Part shown: positions 1 to 9,506 of the stretch, in pieces
How positions within the stretch are numbered: the stretch's first letter is position 1
How the letters are laid out: every line of letters starts with the position of its first letter
Origin: Tetramitus jugosus
Taxonomy: Eukaryota > Heterolobosea > Eutetramitea > Acrasida > Vahlkampfiidae
NCBI GenBank assembly: GCA_937625935.1
Contig: OW569371.1
Location: forward strand, 310,001 to 374,000
Length of the DNA stretch: 64,000 nt
Direction of reading: 5' to 3'
Program-made: the position numbers and the translations under genes
Notes under the pieces: model-generated
Databases searched by the model: none
What the model was told of the DNA's origin: nothing
What the model saw: only the letters and a program-made list of their open reading frames with translations

Positions 1-189
1 TTTCTTGGCCATCTTGGCACCTACCGAACAATTAATAAGACAGTGGAGATGTTCCGTCCTCCTTACGTATACTCCATTCCGGGGCAGTACCAACGCTTCA
101 TCCTCTTTGTTGCGGCCGATGTTCCATGGAACACTAAAAATTGTAAAGTTGATTTTACTTTCGGAGAATTAATGAAGCAGCTGCTTTAG
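1..189 (+). CDS. C-terminal end of an unidentified protein (partial)
   Basis: Frame 1 is open from the window edge to a TAG at 187-189, giving 62 residues. The composition looks protein-like (aromatic and hydrophobic residues well spread, ending ELMKQLL), but I do not recognise the family. A short segment near the start (GHLGTYRTINK, then FRPP) weakly resembles the zinc-binding H2C2 region before retroelement integrases, but the expected CxxC pair does not follow, so I do not call it that. The last 10 nt, including the stop codon, lie inside the tRNA-His gene. It could also be a chance frame, because only the 3' end is visible. Confidence 0.4.
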   Translation, partial: FLGHLGTYRTINKTVEMFRPPYVYSIPGQYQRFILFVAADVPWNTKNCKVDFTFGELMKQLL

Positions 190-250
190 TATAGTGGTAG
201 TACACGGGATTGTGGCTCCCGCAACACCGGTTCGATTCCGGTAGGCGGCA
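180..250 (+). tRNA. tRNA-His (anticodon GTG)
   Basis: A complete cloverleaf can be drawn. The acceptor stem is GCTGCTT (180-186) with AGGCGGC (243-249), including two G-T wobbles, and the discriminator is A250. The D arm reads GTAT/GTAC around AGTGGTA. The anticodon stem CGGGA/TCCCG closes the loop TTGTGGC, with GTG at positions 34-36. The T arm ACCGG-TTCGATT-CCGGT is canonical. There is no encoded CCA and no intron. The body resembles eukaryotic tRNA-His, whose extra G-1 is added after transcription; here the genomic base before G180 is A. Confidence 0.95.
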
Positions 251-283
251 ACTTTTGGGCACATGTTGTGGATATTTTCTTTA

Positions 284-1681
284 TCAAGGATGTTTGAAGG
301 GTTTGATACCTGCATAGTAATTAATCTTGTCTTTTGCGGCAGCTGATAGACGACCCCAAAGCACTACACGAGAGCCCATGGCAAAAGCACCATCCTTTGC
401 TCCCAGAGAGATATTTTGGGCGAATGTGCCCATTGCTTTGTATTCCGGAAGAGATGGCTCGTCTTTTTTGCTTGCCAGAATCGCCAATAAGGTCCTTCCA
501 AGAAGTTCGCCCTGAAAGTGAGCATTTGCACCTGATTTCTCACAATCAAAATCGTTGCAATCACCGACAGAGAATACATTTGGATGACTAATCGATTGCA
601 ATGTCTTATTGATAGCAACAGTCTTGCGATCTGATAGAGCTAAACCACTTCCTTCGATCCACGATGTCCTTGGTTTAGAGTTTGTGCACCAAAATATCAT
701 TGTCACATCGTTCAATTGCTTTCCACTTTTTGTCGAAAACACCTTGGTCACATCTGGATCCAAATCCTTTGAATAATCATGATCATCACTCGGAATCACT
801 CTATCATTTAACATAACAGTTACATCATTATGTTGCATAAACTTGTTCACATAATTGTGCGTTCTCTGACCACATCGTTCCAACAAAATGTCTTGTCCAT
901 GTACCAATGTAATCTTCAAATCAGATCGCTTGTTCTTCTTCTTTAGATCGTTCAATTCACCTACGAGCTCACATCCTACACTACCACCTCCTACAACAAC
1001 AATGTGCTTATTGTTTGGACTCAACAATCGATCATACACTTCCCTCAATGATTTTTCCCTAGATGCCGAATGGTTATCCTTATCCCAATCGGCCTTAATA
1101 TACGGAGCAGAATATCCAGCACCTGTCGCAACAATTAAATAATCATATGGAATCGCATGATGCTTCTGACTTTCTTCTGATTCAATCATATCATAATTCA
1201 CTTGTTGTTTCTCTGTGTTCAATCCCGTGACCTGACAATTCGTAATCACCTTAAACATCTTTCTGCCTTCTTGGGTTGGATATTTGCGATAATATCTGGT
1301 CATCAAATCGTTCTGGAATTGAAGGAGAGAACATGACACATCAGGATACTGTGATGGATTAACCATGCACCTCAATGCACAAGGAACGTACTCATAATAG
1401 TCCTTCTTCTCCAACAGAGTGACTTGAATGCTCTTTTCTTGAAACCTATCACCATTATCACCATTTTCACTACTGTTGCTATCATTGTTATGTCGTGAAG
1501 CCCGTCTTTGCTTCTTATTCTTCTTCTGGAGAAGAGTCGTTGGTTTTGAGAAGAGCTCTAGGACGACAGAGAGACCTGCCATGCCTCCACCAATGATGAC
1601 AATGTTCAAGATGGACGGATCATGGGTTGCCGTTGCGGTGTTGGTTATATTCTCTGTATGTTGTAGTTGTTCAGAAGACAT
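284..1681 (-). CDS. FSP1/AIFM2-like NAD(P)H-dependent FAD oxidoreductase
   Basis: This 465-residue protein belongs to the pyridine nucleotide-disulphide oxidoreductase family, closest in layout to AIFM2/FSP1 and type II NADH dehydrogenases. These flavoproteins use NAD(P)H to reduce quinones at membranes. Seen directly: an FAD-binding Rossmann motif IIGGGMAG at residues 29-36, a middle segment ending in the ATG box (YLIVATGAG), a second NAD(P)H-binding motif HIVVVGGGSVG at about 226-236, and the FAD-contacting VFSVGDCND near the C terminus. An insertion rich in Lys, Asn and Asp (about residues 52-80) interrupts the first Rossmann fold. The start is the ATG complementary to 1679-1681. I see no signal peptide or C-terminal transmembrane helix. 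Quinone specificity is inferred from the family. The gene diverges from the downstream gamma-glutamyltransferase. Confidence 0.85.
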   Translation of the reverse strand: MSSEQLQHTENITNTATATHDPSILNIVIIGGGMAGLSVVLELFSKPTTLLQKKNKKQRRASRHNNDSNSSENGDNGDRFQEKSIQVTLLEKKDYYEYVPCALRCMVNPSQYPDVSCSLLQFQNDLMTRYYRKYPTQEGRKMFKVITNCQVTGLNTEKQQVNYDMIESEESQKHHAIPYDYLIVATGAGYSAPYIKADWDKDNHSASREKSLREVYDRLLSPNNKHIVVVGGGSVGCELVGELNDLKKKNKRSDLKITLVHGQDILLERCGQRTHNYVNKFMQHNDVTVMLNDRVIPSDDHDYSKDLDPDVTKVFSTKSGKQLNDVTMIFWCTNSKPRTSWIEGSGLALSDRKTVAINKTLQSISHPNVFSVGDCNDFDCEKSGANAHFQGELLGRTLLAILASKKDEPSLPEYKAMGTFAQNISLGAKDGAFAMGSRVVLWGRLSAAAKDKINYYAGIKPFKHP

Positions 1682-2448
1682 GATTCAATGAGATTGTTTT
1701 GTTGTTGTTTTCTGCCATGAGATATCTGATCTGGAAGCTCTTTTGCCTTTAAATGAGCGCGGCGGGGTTTGAAAAACTGTCCGGTGGGATGAAAAATGGA
1801 ACGAGCGGCGATTCTCTTGGAGCGAAAGGCGTACGGCTGGGCATTAAGAAATTGACCGATGGAGGATATCCACCGAAAACTGTCTGATCTGAACCGAGAG
1901 AAAGAGCCGAGGATGGATGATTCAAATTCAGCAACAAGGTCTATTACGGTGATTAGCCGAAATAAGACGACAACAAGCAAGACGGTGACTGGCTGAGCGT
2001 GTTGAGTACTCTGGTGTGGATGAAGCAAAAAGCCACCATTATTGCCGAAAACTCTGATTTTCCGATTGTGAGACATCGATCGAATCTTTGTCCAGGGCGT
2101 ATATTTGGGTATCTAATGACACAGACACATCGAGCAGAATTGATTTGTGATACTGGTTCGTGTTGTTTGATCACCACCAATCACAAAACTAAAAAAGAGT
2201 TGAACAGTAGTCGAGAGTAAACAAAGACACTTGGTACCTTTTAAGAACAATAGAATATTCGTAGCTCGGGGAAATTTCACTGAGACGTTACACAATCCAA
2301 AAAAAGAACACCTCTAGCTTTTGCGAGTTCACCAAACAACAATCAAAGCTAATTCACAAAGCCAAAATCTCTCAATCTGCACTGATTCATCCTCAATTGT
2401 TGTTGTTGTTTCAAGTCACAAAAAGCACGCACACACAATTGATACAAT
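1682..2448. other. Divergent intergenic region, 767 nt
   Basis: This spacer separates two head-to-head genes and must hold both promoters. No open frame here is convincing on either strand. The last 150 nt before the GGT start are rich in A, C and CAA/TTG repeats, as expected for a 5' leader. I see no tRNA or repeat. Confidence 0.6.
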
Positions 2449-4701
2449 ATGATTACGGTATCATCGTCCTCATCAATCTCACCCGTCTCTCCACTCAACA
2501 GTCAACCTTCTCGACGTCGAACCAACAGCAGCGGTGGTTCTCAAAATATGTCCTTGCTCCCACGTGAAAACAACAATAGTAGTAGCAGTGAGAGCACAAC
2601 TCCACTGACACCAGTTTATGGAAGTGCGAGTGATCACTCGAGCTCGAGTGCTCATACACCTTCACTCAGATCCACTGTCATGATGCATCATGATGAAGGT
2701 TATCCCAATAGTGATGATGATCACACACGGAATCTGATCGCATCTGAATCACAAGAACAAACAATCATTGCAGCAGCAGCAGCAAATAACAACAATAACA
2801 GTAATAGTAGTAGGAACAAAAGAAGGTCACCCATCTTGCTGGGAGAACCCATTCACATTTATCATCATCCGGAGCATAAGGACCACAAGAATCGGATGAA
2901 GCGCTTGCTGCATGTCGGAACACCCAGTATTATGATTGTTGTGTTGATTGTGATTACAATTACGGTGACAATTGTGTTTAAGGCAACAACTGTGATTGTA
3001 GAACAGTCACTCAAGGTGAAGAATGGAGCAGTGGCGACTGATTCTCCTCTATGTTCGCAATTGGCAAGTAATTTGATGAGAGACAATGGAGCAAATGCCA
3101 TTGATGCTGCGATTGCAGCTGCCCTTTGCTTGGGAACAACTAGACCGTTTGCCTCTGGTATTGGCGGCGGTGGATTCATGAATATTCACATGGCAAAGAG
3201 CCAGAAGAGTGATGCCATTAGCGATTTTATTAATTTTAGAGAAAAGGCTCCTGCTGCCAGTTATCCGACCATGTTTGAGGATCAGTATGAGAAATCTGTG
3301 TTGGGTGGATTATCTGTTTGTGTACCGGGTGAGATTGCTGGCTTTTGGGAGGCTCACAAGACTTATGGATCAATACCATGGAGCAGTTTGTTTACTGATT
3401 CAATTACTTTGGCACGCGACGGCTTTGTCTTGGATGATCTATTCGAGATTAGATTGAAACAGAATGAGGCTGCAATCATGAAGTCACCGACATTGAGAAG
3501 CATGTTGACAAAGATGGTGAATGGTCAACTTGTTTTGCTCAAGAAGGGTGATATTTTGAAGAGACCAGAGTACGCAAAAACCTTGGAAAAGATTGCAACA
3601 GCTGGACCATCAGCCTTCTATGAGGGATCCATTGCAGAAGCGCTCATTGCTCAGATAAAGGCTGACGGAGGTATTATGACAATGGAAGATTTGCGCACTT
3701 ATAATGTGGAGCGAGTAGCAAAGGATGCAAATCCTCAAATATCCATGCACAATCTGACTAGCAAGTATCAGGAATACCTGGTCGTATCGGGTCCACCACC
3801 ATCCAGTGGTTCACTCATTAATTTTATGTTGAATATTTTGGATAAGTTTGACTTGGATGTGCCTTCGGATGCATTCGATTATGCTCAAAAGTATCATTAC
3901 ATATTCGAGACTTTGAAGTTTGGATTTACACATCGTATGGCTCTTGGTGATCAAATGTCGCCAGAGAATGTGACATTTGTCTTAGGTGAACATATCCTAA
4001 ATCGAGATTATGCGAAATTCCTGTCTGATTTTAAGATTGAACCTCAAACGACCCATCCTTGGAATCACTATTTCTTTGATGGATACATTGCTGAGATTAA
4101 AGACAAGGGAACGACTCATGTCTCAGTGATTGACAAAGCAAGAAATGCCGTCTCTTTGACATCGACTGTGAATCATTCATTTGGCTCAAAACTAATGAAT
4201 TTGGAGACAGGAATTGTGCTGAATAATCAGATGAACGACTTTACTGTCGACATGCACAAGAAGAATGAATTTGGAATTCCTCCTTCGCCTGCAAACATTA
4301 TCAAACCAGGAAGGAGACCACAGAGCAGCATGGCACCCACCATTTTGCTCGATAATGACAGAAATGTGAAAATGGTTGTTGGCGCCAGTGGTGGACCAAC
4401 AATTCTTTCATCAATTGTTCAAGTGATTGTAAGTATCCAGGATTTTCATCTTGACACTTACAATGCTGTGAACATGCCCCGATTCCATCTTCAACCACCA
4501 GTTGAGCATGTACAAATGGAGGCTGGTATCGTCAAGGTAATTCTCGAAGGCTTAAAGAGCAGAGGTCATGTGTTCGAACTAACGAAGCCTCTTGCGGATG
4601 GACACTCGATCGGCAACGTGCAAGTCATTCGCGTCAATGACCAAAATATTCTGGAGGCTGCTTCTGATGGACGGAAGCAAGGCAAACCAGCTGGTTTCTA
4701 A
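2449..4701 (+). CDS. Gamma-glutamyltransferase (GGT), type II membrane protein
   Basis: This 750-residue protein hydrolyses or transfers the gamma-glutamyl group of glutathione and its conjugates, normally outside the plasma membrane or in vacuoles. It starts with about 155 cytosolic residues rich in Ser, Asn and Ala, followed by one hydrophobic anchor (about residues 161-182), which makes it longer than the usual 570. The family core follows: GIGGGGF, the FREKAPA segment, then the autocleavage site DKGTTHVSVID. The catalytic threonine, which becomes the N terminus of the small subunit, is Thr555. Downstream are NNQMNDF, RPQSSMAPT and the oxyanion GASGGPT motif. All key residues are present, so activity is likely. 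The start ATG follows an AC-rich leader. Confidence 0.95.
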   Translation: MITVSSSSSISPVSPLNSQPSRRRTNSSGGSQNMSLLPRENNNSSSSESTTPLTPVYGSASDHSSSSAHTPSLRSTVMMHHDEGYPNSDDDHTRNLIASESQEQTIIAAAAANNNNNSNSSRNKRRSPILLGEPIHIYHHPEHKDHKNRMKRLLHVGTPSIMIVVLIVITITVTIVFKATTVIVEQSLKVKNGAVATDSPLCSQLASNLMRDNGANAIDAAIAAALCLGTTRPFASGIGGGGFMNIHMAKSQKSDAISDFINFREKAPAASYPTMFEDQYEKSVLGGLSVCVPGEIAGFWEAHKTYGSIPWSSLFTDSITLARDGFVLDDLFEIRLKQNEAAIMKSPTLRSMLTKMVNGQLVLLKKGDILKRPEYAKTLEKIATAGPSAFYEGSIAEALIAQIKADGGIMTMEDLRTYNVERVAKDANPQISMHNLTSKYQEYLVVSGPPPSSGSLINFMLNILDKFDLDVPSDAFDYAQKYHYIFETLKFGFTHRMALGDQMSPENVTFVLGEHILNRDYAKFLSDFKIEPQTTHPWNHYFFDGYIAEIKDKGTTHVSVIDKARNAVSLTSTVNHSFGSKLMNLETGIVLNNQMNDFTVDMHKKNEFGIPPSPANIIKPGRRPQSSMAPTILLDNDRNVKMVVGASGGPTILSSIVQVIVSIQDFHLDTYNAVNMPRFHLQPPVEHVQMEAGIVKVILEGLKSRGHVFELTKPLADGHSIGNVQVIRVNDQNILEAASDGRKQGKPAGF

Positions 4702-4890
4702 CAACCCACCAATACTAACACTGTAAAACTTCACACCTAACACGCAACAGCAACATGTGTCTTTTTTCACATACCCACAACAGCTGCACCCAAAGCAAAA
4801 ATCACAACGATGTCGGCGAAAATAGACGCCCAAACAACAAATTCACCCACAATCACAAAACAAGTTAGCTATCAACCCTAAAAACGAATC

Positions 4891-6698
4891 ATGGCCGGTG
4901 GTGGAGCAGACACTGGTGCTACATACACCAAAAAGGTAGCTTTCATCTACATCTTCAATCTAGTGGTTGGTGTAGGTGCACTTGCCCTTCCCTATGCCGT
5001 TCATGAGACTGGTATCATCTTGGGTACTATTTTCTTAGCTTTCTGTGCCTTTTTGGCCTATGTCTGCATCACATTTATCGTTGAGACCATGTCTGCTAGT
5101 AACGCACTTCTCAAGATGCAAAAAACAACAACTGAAGAACATGATCAGCAAGTGACAACTGATGGTAGTAGTAGTAGTACGACCAATGATTTTCATCCTC
5201 AACAGGAAACTCAATCATTGTTGTCTGTCAATGACACTGTTGCCAATGAAGAAGCAGAAGCAGTGTTGGAGCAATCGCCAATTGTCGCGGCGCCAAAAAA
5301 GAAGAGGAGGAGAAATAATCGAAAGGGTCAGAAAAAAGTGGAAGAGTATTCGCCTGAGGAACTGAGCTATTATCAAAATCCGTTTGCGATCGATACGAGA
5401 ACGGAAATTGGTCTCTTGTCCTCTCAGTTTTTGGGTCCAGTCGGAAAATACATGTTTTATTTTATTATATGGATTTATTTGTTTGGTGATTTGGCCATTT
5501 ATGCAGTTGCTGTGCCTAGTACGCTGTTGAAGGTGACTGGTGCATTGTTTGGCATGTCTCATGTAAGTGGAATATTTTTTGTCATATGCTACTGTTTTCC
5601 ATTTATTCATCTATTTTGTTGTATTATTATGCGAAATGCATGTCATGATGAATGGCGAATGATTGATAATGGGGATGAAATAGATGGGTACCTATCGAAT
5701 GTTTGTGGCCCTGTTTGGAATGGTGGTTGTTCCCTTTTCCTTCTTTAACTTTCAAAAGACAAAGTACTTGCAAATATTTACGTTGTTTACGAGAAATTTG
5801 GCATTCTGCATCATGATTTTGTTGAGTATCATCTTTGTGTTCAAGGGAGAAGGTGCATCATTCAAGAATTTGCTCTATTTTAGAGTTCAGGGTCTTGGTG
5901 TTCTCTATGGAACTGGTATTTATGCTTTCATGTGTCACCATAGCTTGCCATCCATTGTCCTACCCATCAAGAACAAGAAGAAATTGAGCTTATTGTTTGG
6001 TGGAGATTTTCTTCTCATCTTTTCAGCTTATATTGTGCTCTGCTTCTCAGCTCTGCTTGCTTTCGGAAATCAAACATTGGCCAAATGCCCTGACAAGGTG
6101 CGACCAGGACCAGCTTGCCAAATCCAAAAGCTATTTACACTCAATTTTACAAGCTATGGTATGTTATTGTTGGATGATTTTATTGTACGTTACTTTTCGA
6201 CAATGAGGTATGAATGTACTAACTCCTCTTAATGAATCAATCATAGATCATGTGATTATTGGAGGCTTCTTGTCATTGTTCCCAGTGTTTACACTGACCA
6301 CAAACTATCCATTGATCAGTATCACGATGAGAAACAATCTGCAAACATTGTTCGAGCCTGTTGCCTTTATAAGAAACTTCAAGTACAATCCATACTTGTT
6401 CTCAGCACTCAGTTCAATCCCTCCAATCATTGTGGCCTTGATCACTGATAATTTATCATTCTTGGTGTCTTTGACTGGTGCGATCGCTGGTGTGTTTATT
6501 CAATTCATTTTCCCTGCAATCCTGGTTCTCCAGAGTCGGAGGAAGATGAGAGCATTGGGAGCACCACCCAACCCTCACACTTCACCATTCTCCCATGCAT
6601 TCTGGGCTGTGTCTATCATGATTATCGGTATCATTGGCTTCTTTGTGTCATCTGGTTTGCAAATATACGACATTGTGCAATCGTTCATAAAGAAGTAA
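4891..6698 (+). CDS. TMEM104-like amino-acid/auxin permease family transporter (3 exons)
   Basis: The coding sequence joins 4891-5562, 5684-6158 and 6247-6698, giving 532 residues. Intron 1 (121 nt) is GTAAGT...ATAG in phase 0; intron 2 (88 nt) is GTATGT...ATAG in phase 1. The reading frame is continuous across both, and neither frame makes a full protein alone. The product has about 10-11 membrane helices. Family signatures match TMEM104: the opening ADTGATY followed by FNLVVGVGALALP, YLFGDLAIYA, QKTKYLQI, FMCHHSLPS and LFPVFTLTTNYP. A charged loop rich in Lys, Arg and Glu (about residues 73-170) separates helices 2 and 3. Substrate is unknown; TMEM104 itself is poorly characterised within the AAAP superfamily. 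Confidence 0.88.
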
Positions 6699-6884
6699 TA
6701 AAGTGATGAGTTATTCTTAGGTTACCTATTCATGTTCTCTAATTTCTCGTAAATATTTACGCTGCAAACTCTTTATTTCTCCTTTTGAGGTCTTTGCGGA
6801 ACGCACCCGCAATGCTTTTTCAGCTAAATTCTCTTGAAAGATCTAAAACGACCGGTCTTTACCAGGTCAAACAAAACAATAAGC

Positions 6885-7754
6885 ATGATGAAACACAATT
6901 CGTCTCTGTCTCAGATACTTGCCATATCACTGACGAATCTCAAGTCAAAGATCCAATATGCCTTGTCGCATGCATTTCGTTTCCTCTTCATTCGAGATCT
7001 GCTCTTGTTGACAATTGTTCTGGTAGTGGAGAACAGTCTCATCTACATTGCATCTGCAGTCGATTTGGATGCTCAGGAAGTTCCCTTGGTAGACTTATTG
7101 CGCTTAAAGTTAGTCACCCATGTTTCTCTCATTAGAGCCATGCGATATTTGGACAGTATCTCATTAATCTCGTTTGTGACAGAATCGAATAATTGCCTGT
7201 TGTTCTGGATCTGTTTGTGCGTCATGTTTTACCAAAAGGGTATGAATTTGTTGCACAAGGGCATTCGAACACTTCTCGTTGTACGATTCATTCGTCTCTT
7301 CACATTCAGCATTACGATTATGCCATCGCCCAGAGGAAAGCAATGCATACTGTCTCGAGGTTTCGAAAATGAGTTGGAGGTATTCTCATCGGAATGGATC
7401 AGAAATCTGTTTGTTGTGCGAATGGGTGGTGGATGTCATGACCTATTGTTCAGTGGCCACGCAGTCATTTATGTATTATGCGTGTTGACCATGTGGGAAT
7501 TGATGGGAAAGCGGTGGTGGGGAATAATTATCACATACCAAGTCATGTTAGTCATCAAAATTCTACTGACCATTGCACTCAGTCATCATTACACTGTTGA
7601 TATTGTTGTGGCAATTGCCATCACTGTTCTAGCTTGGCAGATACCTTTTACGAACAGAGTGTACGCCACTCAAACAGAAGTCAACCACAAGCGAACGGAA
7701 GCACAACCAAGACCGAGAAAACCGTACAAGGCATACGAACAAGATTGCGTGTGA
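6885..7754 (+). CDS. Sphingomyelin synthase-like PAP2_C phosphotransferase
   Basis: This 289-residue polytopic protein looks like the sphingomyelin/ceramide phospho-transferase branch of the PAP2 superfamily. These enzymes move a phospho-headgroup onto ceramide in Golgi or plasma membrane. The catalytic triad is visible: His192 in CHDLLFSGH, and His235 and Asp239 in HHYTVD, which correspond to the D3 and D4 motifs of the family. Several hydrophobic helices precede it. The open frame extends further upstream to a TTG at 6834, but the first ATG is 6885, immediately followed by a second ATG. Whether the headgroup is phosphocholine, phosphoethanolamine or phosphoinositol cannot be told. The gene converges on the kinase gene, with only 40 nt between stops. 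Confidence 0.82.
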   Translation: MMKHNSSLSQILAISLTNLKSKIQYALSHAFRFLFIRDLLLLTIVLVVENSLIYIASAVDLDAQEVPLVDLLRLKLVTHVSLIRAMRYLDSISLISFVTESNNCLLFWICLCVMFYQKGMNLLHKGIRTLLVVRFIRLFTFSITIMPSPRGKQCILSRGFENELEVFSSEWIRNLFVVRMGGGCHDLLFSGHAVIYVLCVLTMWELMGKRWWGIIITYQVMLVIKILLTIALSHHYTVDIVVAIAITVLAWQIPFTNRVYATQTEVNHKRTEAQPRPRKPYKAYEQDCV

Positions 7755-7794
7755 AATGAATAAATAATGTGCTTGTCATCATTTAATAACAATT

Positions 7795-9039
7795 CTATAT
7801 CGTAAATAGTTGTGAACAATCTCGAACGTCTTTCTTCAAGAATGGATGATCTAGTAATTGTTTTGCACTATACCGTTTCGATGGATCAACGGTCAGTGCA
7901 CTGTACAAGAAATGAATCGCTTCAGAGCTCCATTGTTGTTGATTGGGCAACACTGGTGGACTCGTACTGTTCCGTATAATGTGCATTGCCTCCGTATGAT
8001 CCGTAATGTGATACAATGGTGGAAACAAGTTGTTCATCAACTCGTACACCAGAATACCAAACGACCAGACATCGGCCTTGCTGTTAAACCTAGGATTCTC
8101 TGCCAAGACTTCAGGTGCTATCCAATAGGGCGTTCCCCTCACCTGACTAAACACATCCTCTTGACTCTCCAACTGTACACTTGCCCCAAAATCCGTAATC
8201 AACACTCGATAGTCCTCATCAACCAACAAGTTGTCCGATTTGATATCCAAATGCAAAATGTTGCGATCGTGCAAGTACACTAGTCCATGCAGTACTTGCT
8301 TACAAATGAACACAATGTGCTCCTCTGTAATGGTCAAATCGTTCATGGAACAGAAAAAATTGGTCAATGAACCGTATTTGCATCGCTTGAAACAAACATA
8401 GATGCATTTTGCATGAGCATACGCAGCTTCCATTCGAACAATATTCTCATGATTGCACGCATACAGCAACCTCATTTCACTCTCCAGATTCATCACTGTT
8501 TTTCTCCGATTCAACTCTGTAATCTTCATGACATACTGATGAGATGGTTGTTTGCTGCTGGACTTGGTCTTGCAAGTGCAAATTTTGCAATCAGGACAGG
8601 AACTGGCGCACAAAAACTCAAAATTCGTGTACACGTCCATCGGATCCATCGTAACCACCATTTGAGACAATTGTTGAACAACTTTTCGATACTCTTTTTC
8701 TCTCTCTTCCTTTCTCTTTCTTTCTTCTAGTGCAGATGGTGGAGATGATGGTGGACTGTGGCTCGTACGATTGCTACTCCCATGCTTGTTGTTGTTGTTG
8801 TTGTTGGTGGTGGTTGGCTCTTCAAGTGAGTGTGCAACAAGGGCTGGCTTCTCTGATGTGGGACTGTTGCCGCTGTTGGTGTTCTTGCTGTTGAGCTTGG
8901 ATGATTTGCTCAATGTGGGCAGCAAGGAAATTCTTGTAAATTTTCTCCGACGCCATTTGGAGCGCACTACGCCATTGGTAATGTCGTCATCGTCATCGTT
9001 GGAAATTTTGAGACGAGAGGAAAATCCTAGTACTTTCAT
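7795..9039 (-). CDS. STE-group protein kinase with unusual P-loop
   Basis: This 414-residue protein has about 130 disordered N-terminal residues (basic, then Ser/Asn/Pro-rich) and a kinase domain to the C terminus. Seen: the ATP-anchoring Lys172 (VMKI), a probable helix-C Glu188, the catalytic loop HLDIKSDN at 263-270 (HLD instead of HRD), DFG at 283-285, GTPYWIAPE at 302-310, and the usual C-lobe pattern DVWSFGILVYEL. The KSDN and GTPYWIAPE motifs place it near STE20/STE11 kinases. The region that should hold the glycine-rich loop (about residues 150-163) is instead rich in Cys, Ser, Pro and Asp with no glycine. Catalytic Asp265, Asn270 and Asp283 are kept, so activity remains possible. Confidence 0.88.
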   Translation of the reverse strand: MKVLGFSSRLKISNDDDDDITNGVVRSKWRRRKFTRISLLPTLSKSSKLNSKNTNSGNSPTSEKPALVAHSLEEPTTTNNNNNNKHGSSNRTSHSPPSSPPSALEERKRKEEREKEYRKVVQQLSQMVVTMDPMDVYTNFEFLCASSCPDCKICTCKTKSSSKQPSHQYVMKITELNRRKTVMNLESEMRLLYACNHENIVRMEAAYAHAKCIYVCFKRCKYGSLTNFFCSMNDLTITEEHIVFICKQVLHGLVYLHDRNILHLDIKSDNLLVDEDYRVLITDFGASVQLESQEDVFSQVRGTPYWIAPEVLAENPRFNSKADVWSFGILVYELMNNLFPPLYHITDHTEAMHIIRNSTSPPVLPNQQQWSSEAIHFLYSALTVDPSKRYSAKQLLDHPFLKKDVRDCSQLFTI

Positions 9040-9506
9040 CGTTGGATGCAGTCGGTTGAGCTTGTTTGTGTGAGTGGTGGGTGTCGTGTTTTTGTTTTTG
9101 TTTTTGTATGGTGTTATCTGTGTGGAATGAAAAAATCTCTTCGCACCTGAGATAAAGCCCGCTGAGATACCGCACGTGTTTTTCCAAACGAAACATTAAA
9201 TTTTCCTCCGGATGAAAACAACGGCGCAAAAGCAGAGTTTGACGCTTCCAAAAGGCATACGCAATATGGCGAGTATTTCCAGGGGAGACCTTTTCCGTCT
9301 GGAGGAATCTGGAAGATTTCTTGTGACTTCCAGATGAGTAAGAGCAGGACGGAAAAGGTCTGAATCTGTGACTCTTCATGAGACACTCTGGAGAGTCCAG
9401 TCGAAAGAACATCCATGATGACTGGTGTTTAAATGCTGCTTCATCTTCCTTCAAAGTGCAATACGTTATTGAACTTAATCGCCATATAATTTCTATCCTG
9501 GATGAT
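9040..9506. other. Intergenic region upstream of the kinase gene, 467 nt
   Basis: This spacer lies between the stop of the golgin-like gene and the start of the kinase gene, both on the minus strand. It should contain the 3' end of the former and the promoter of the latter. Open frames on the minus strand run across it, but they lack a usable ATG or family similarity. A G/T-rich run (about 9070-9110) lies just upstream of the kinase start. Confidence 0.5.

Noticed and set aside
1-120. Weak likeness of the first partial frame to the H2C2 zinc region of retroelement integrases next to a tRNA gene
   Set aside because: The CxxC pair is missing and no integrase, RNase H or terminal repeat is visible. 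Too little sequence is inside the window.
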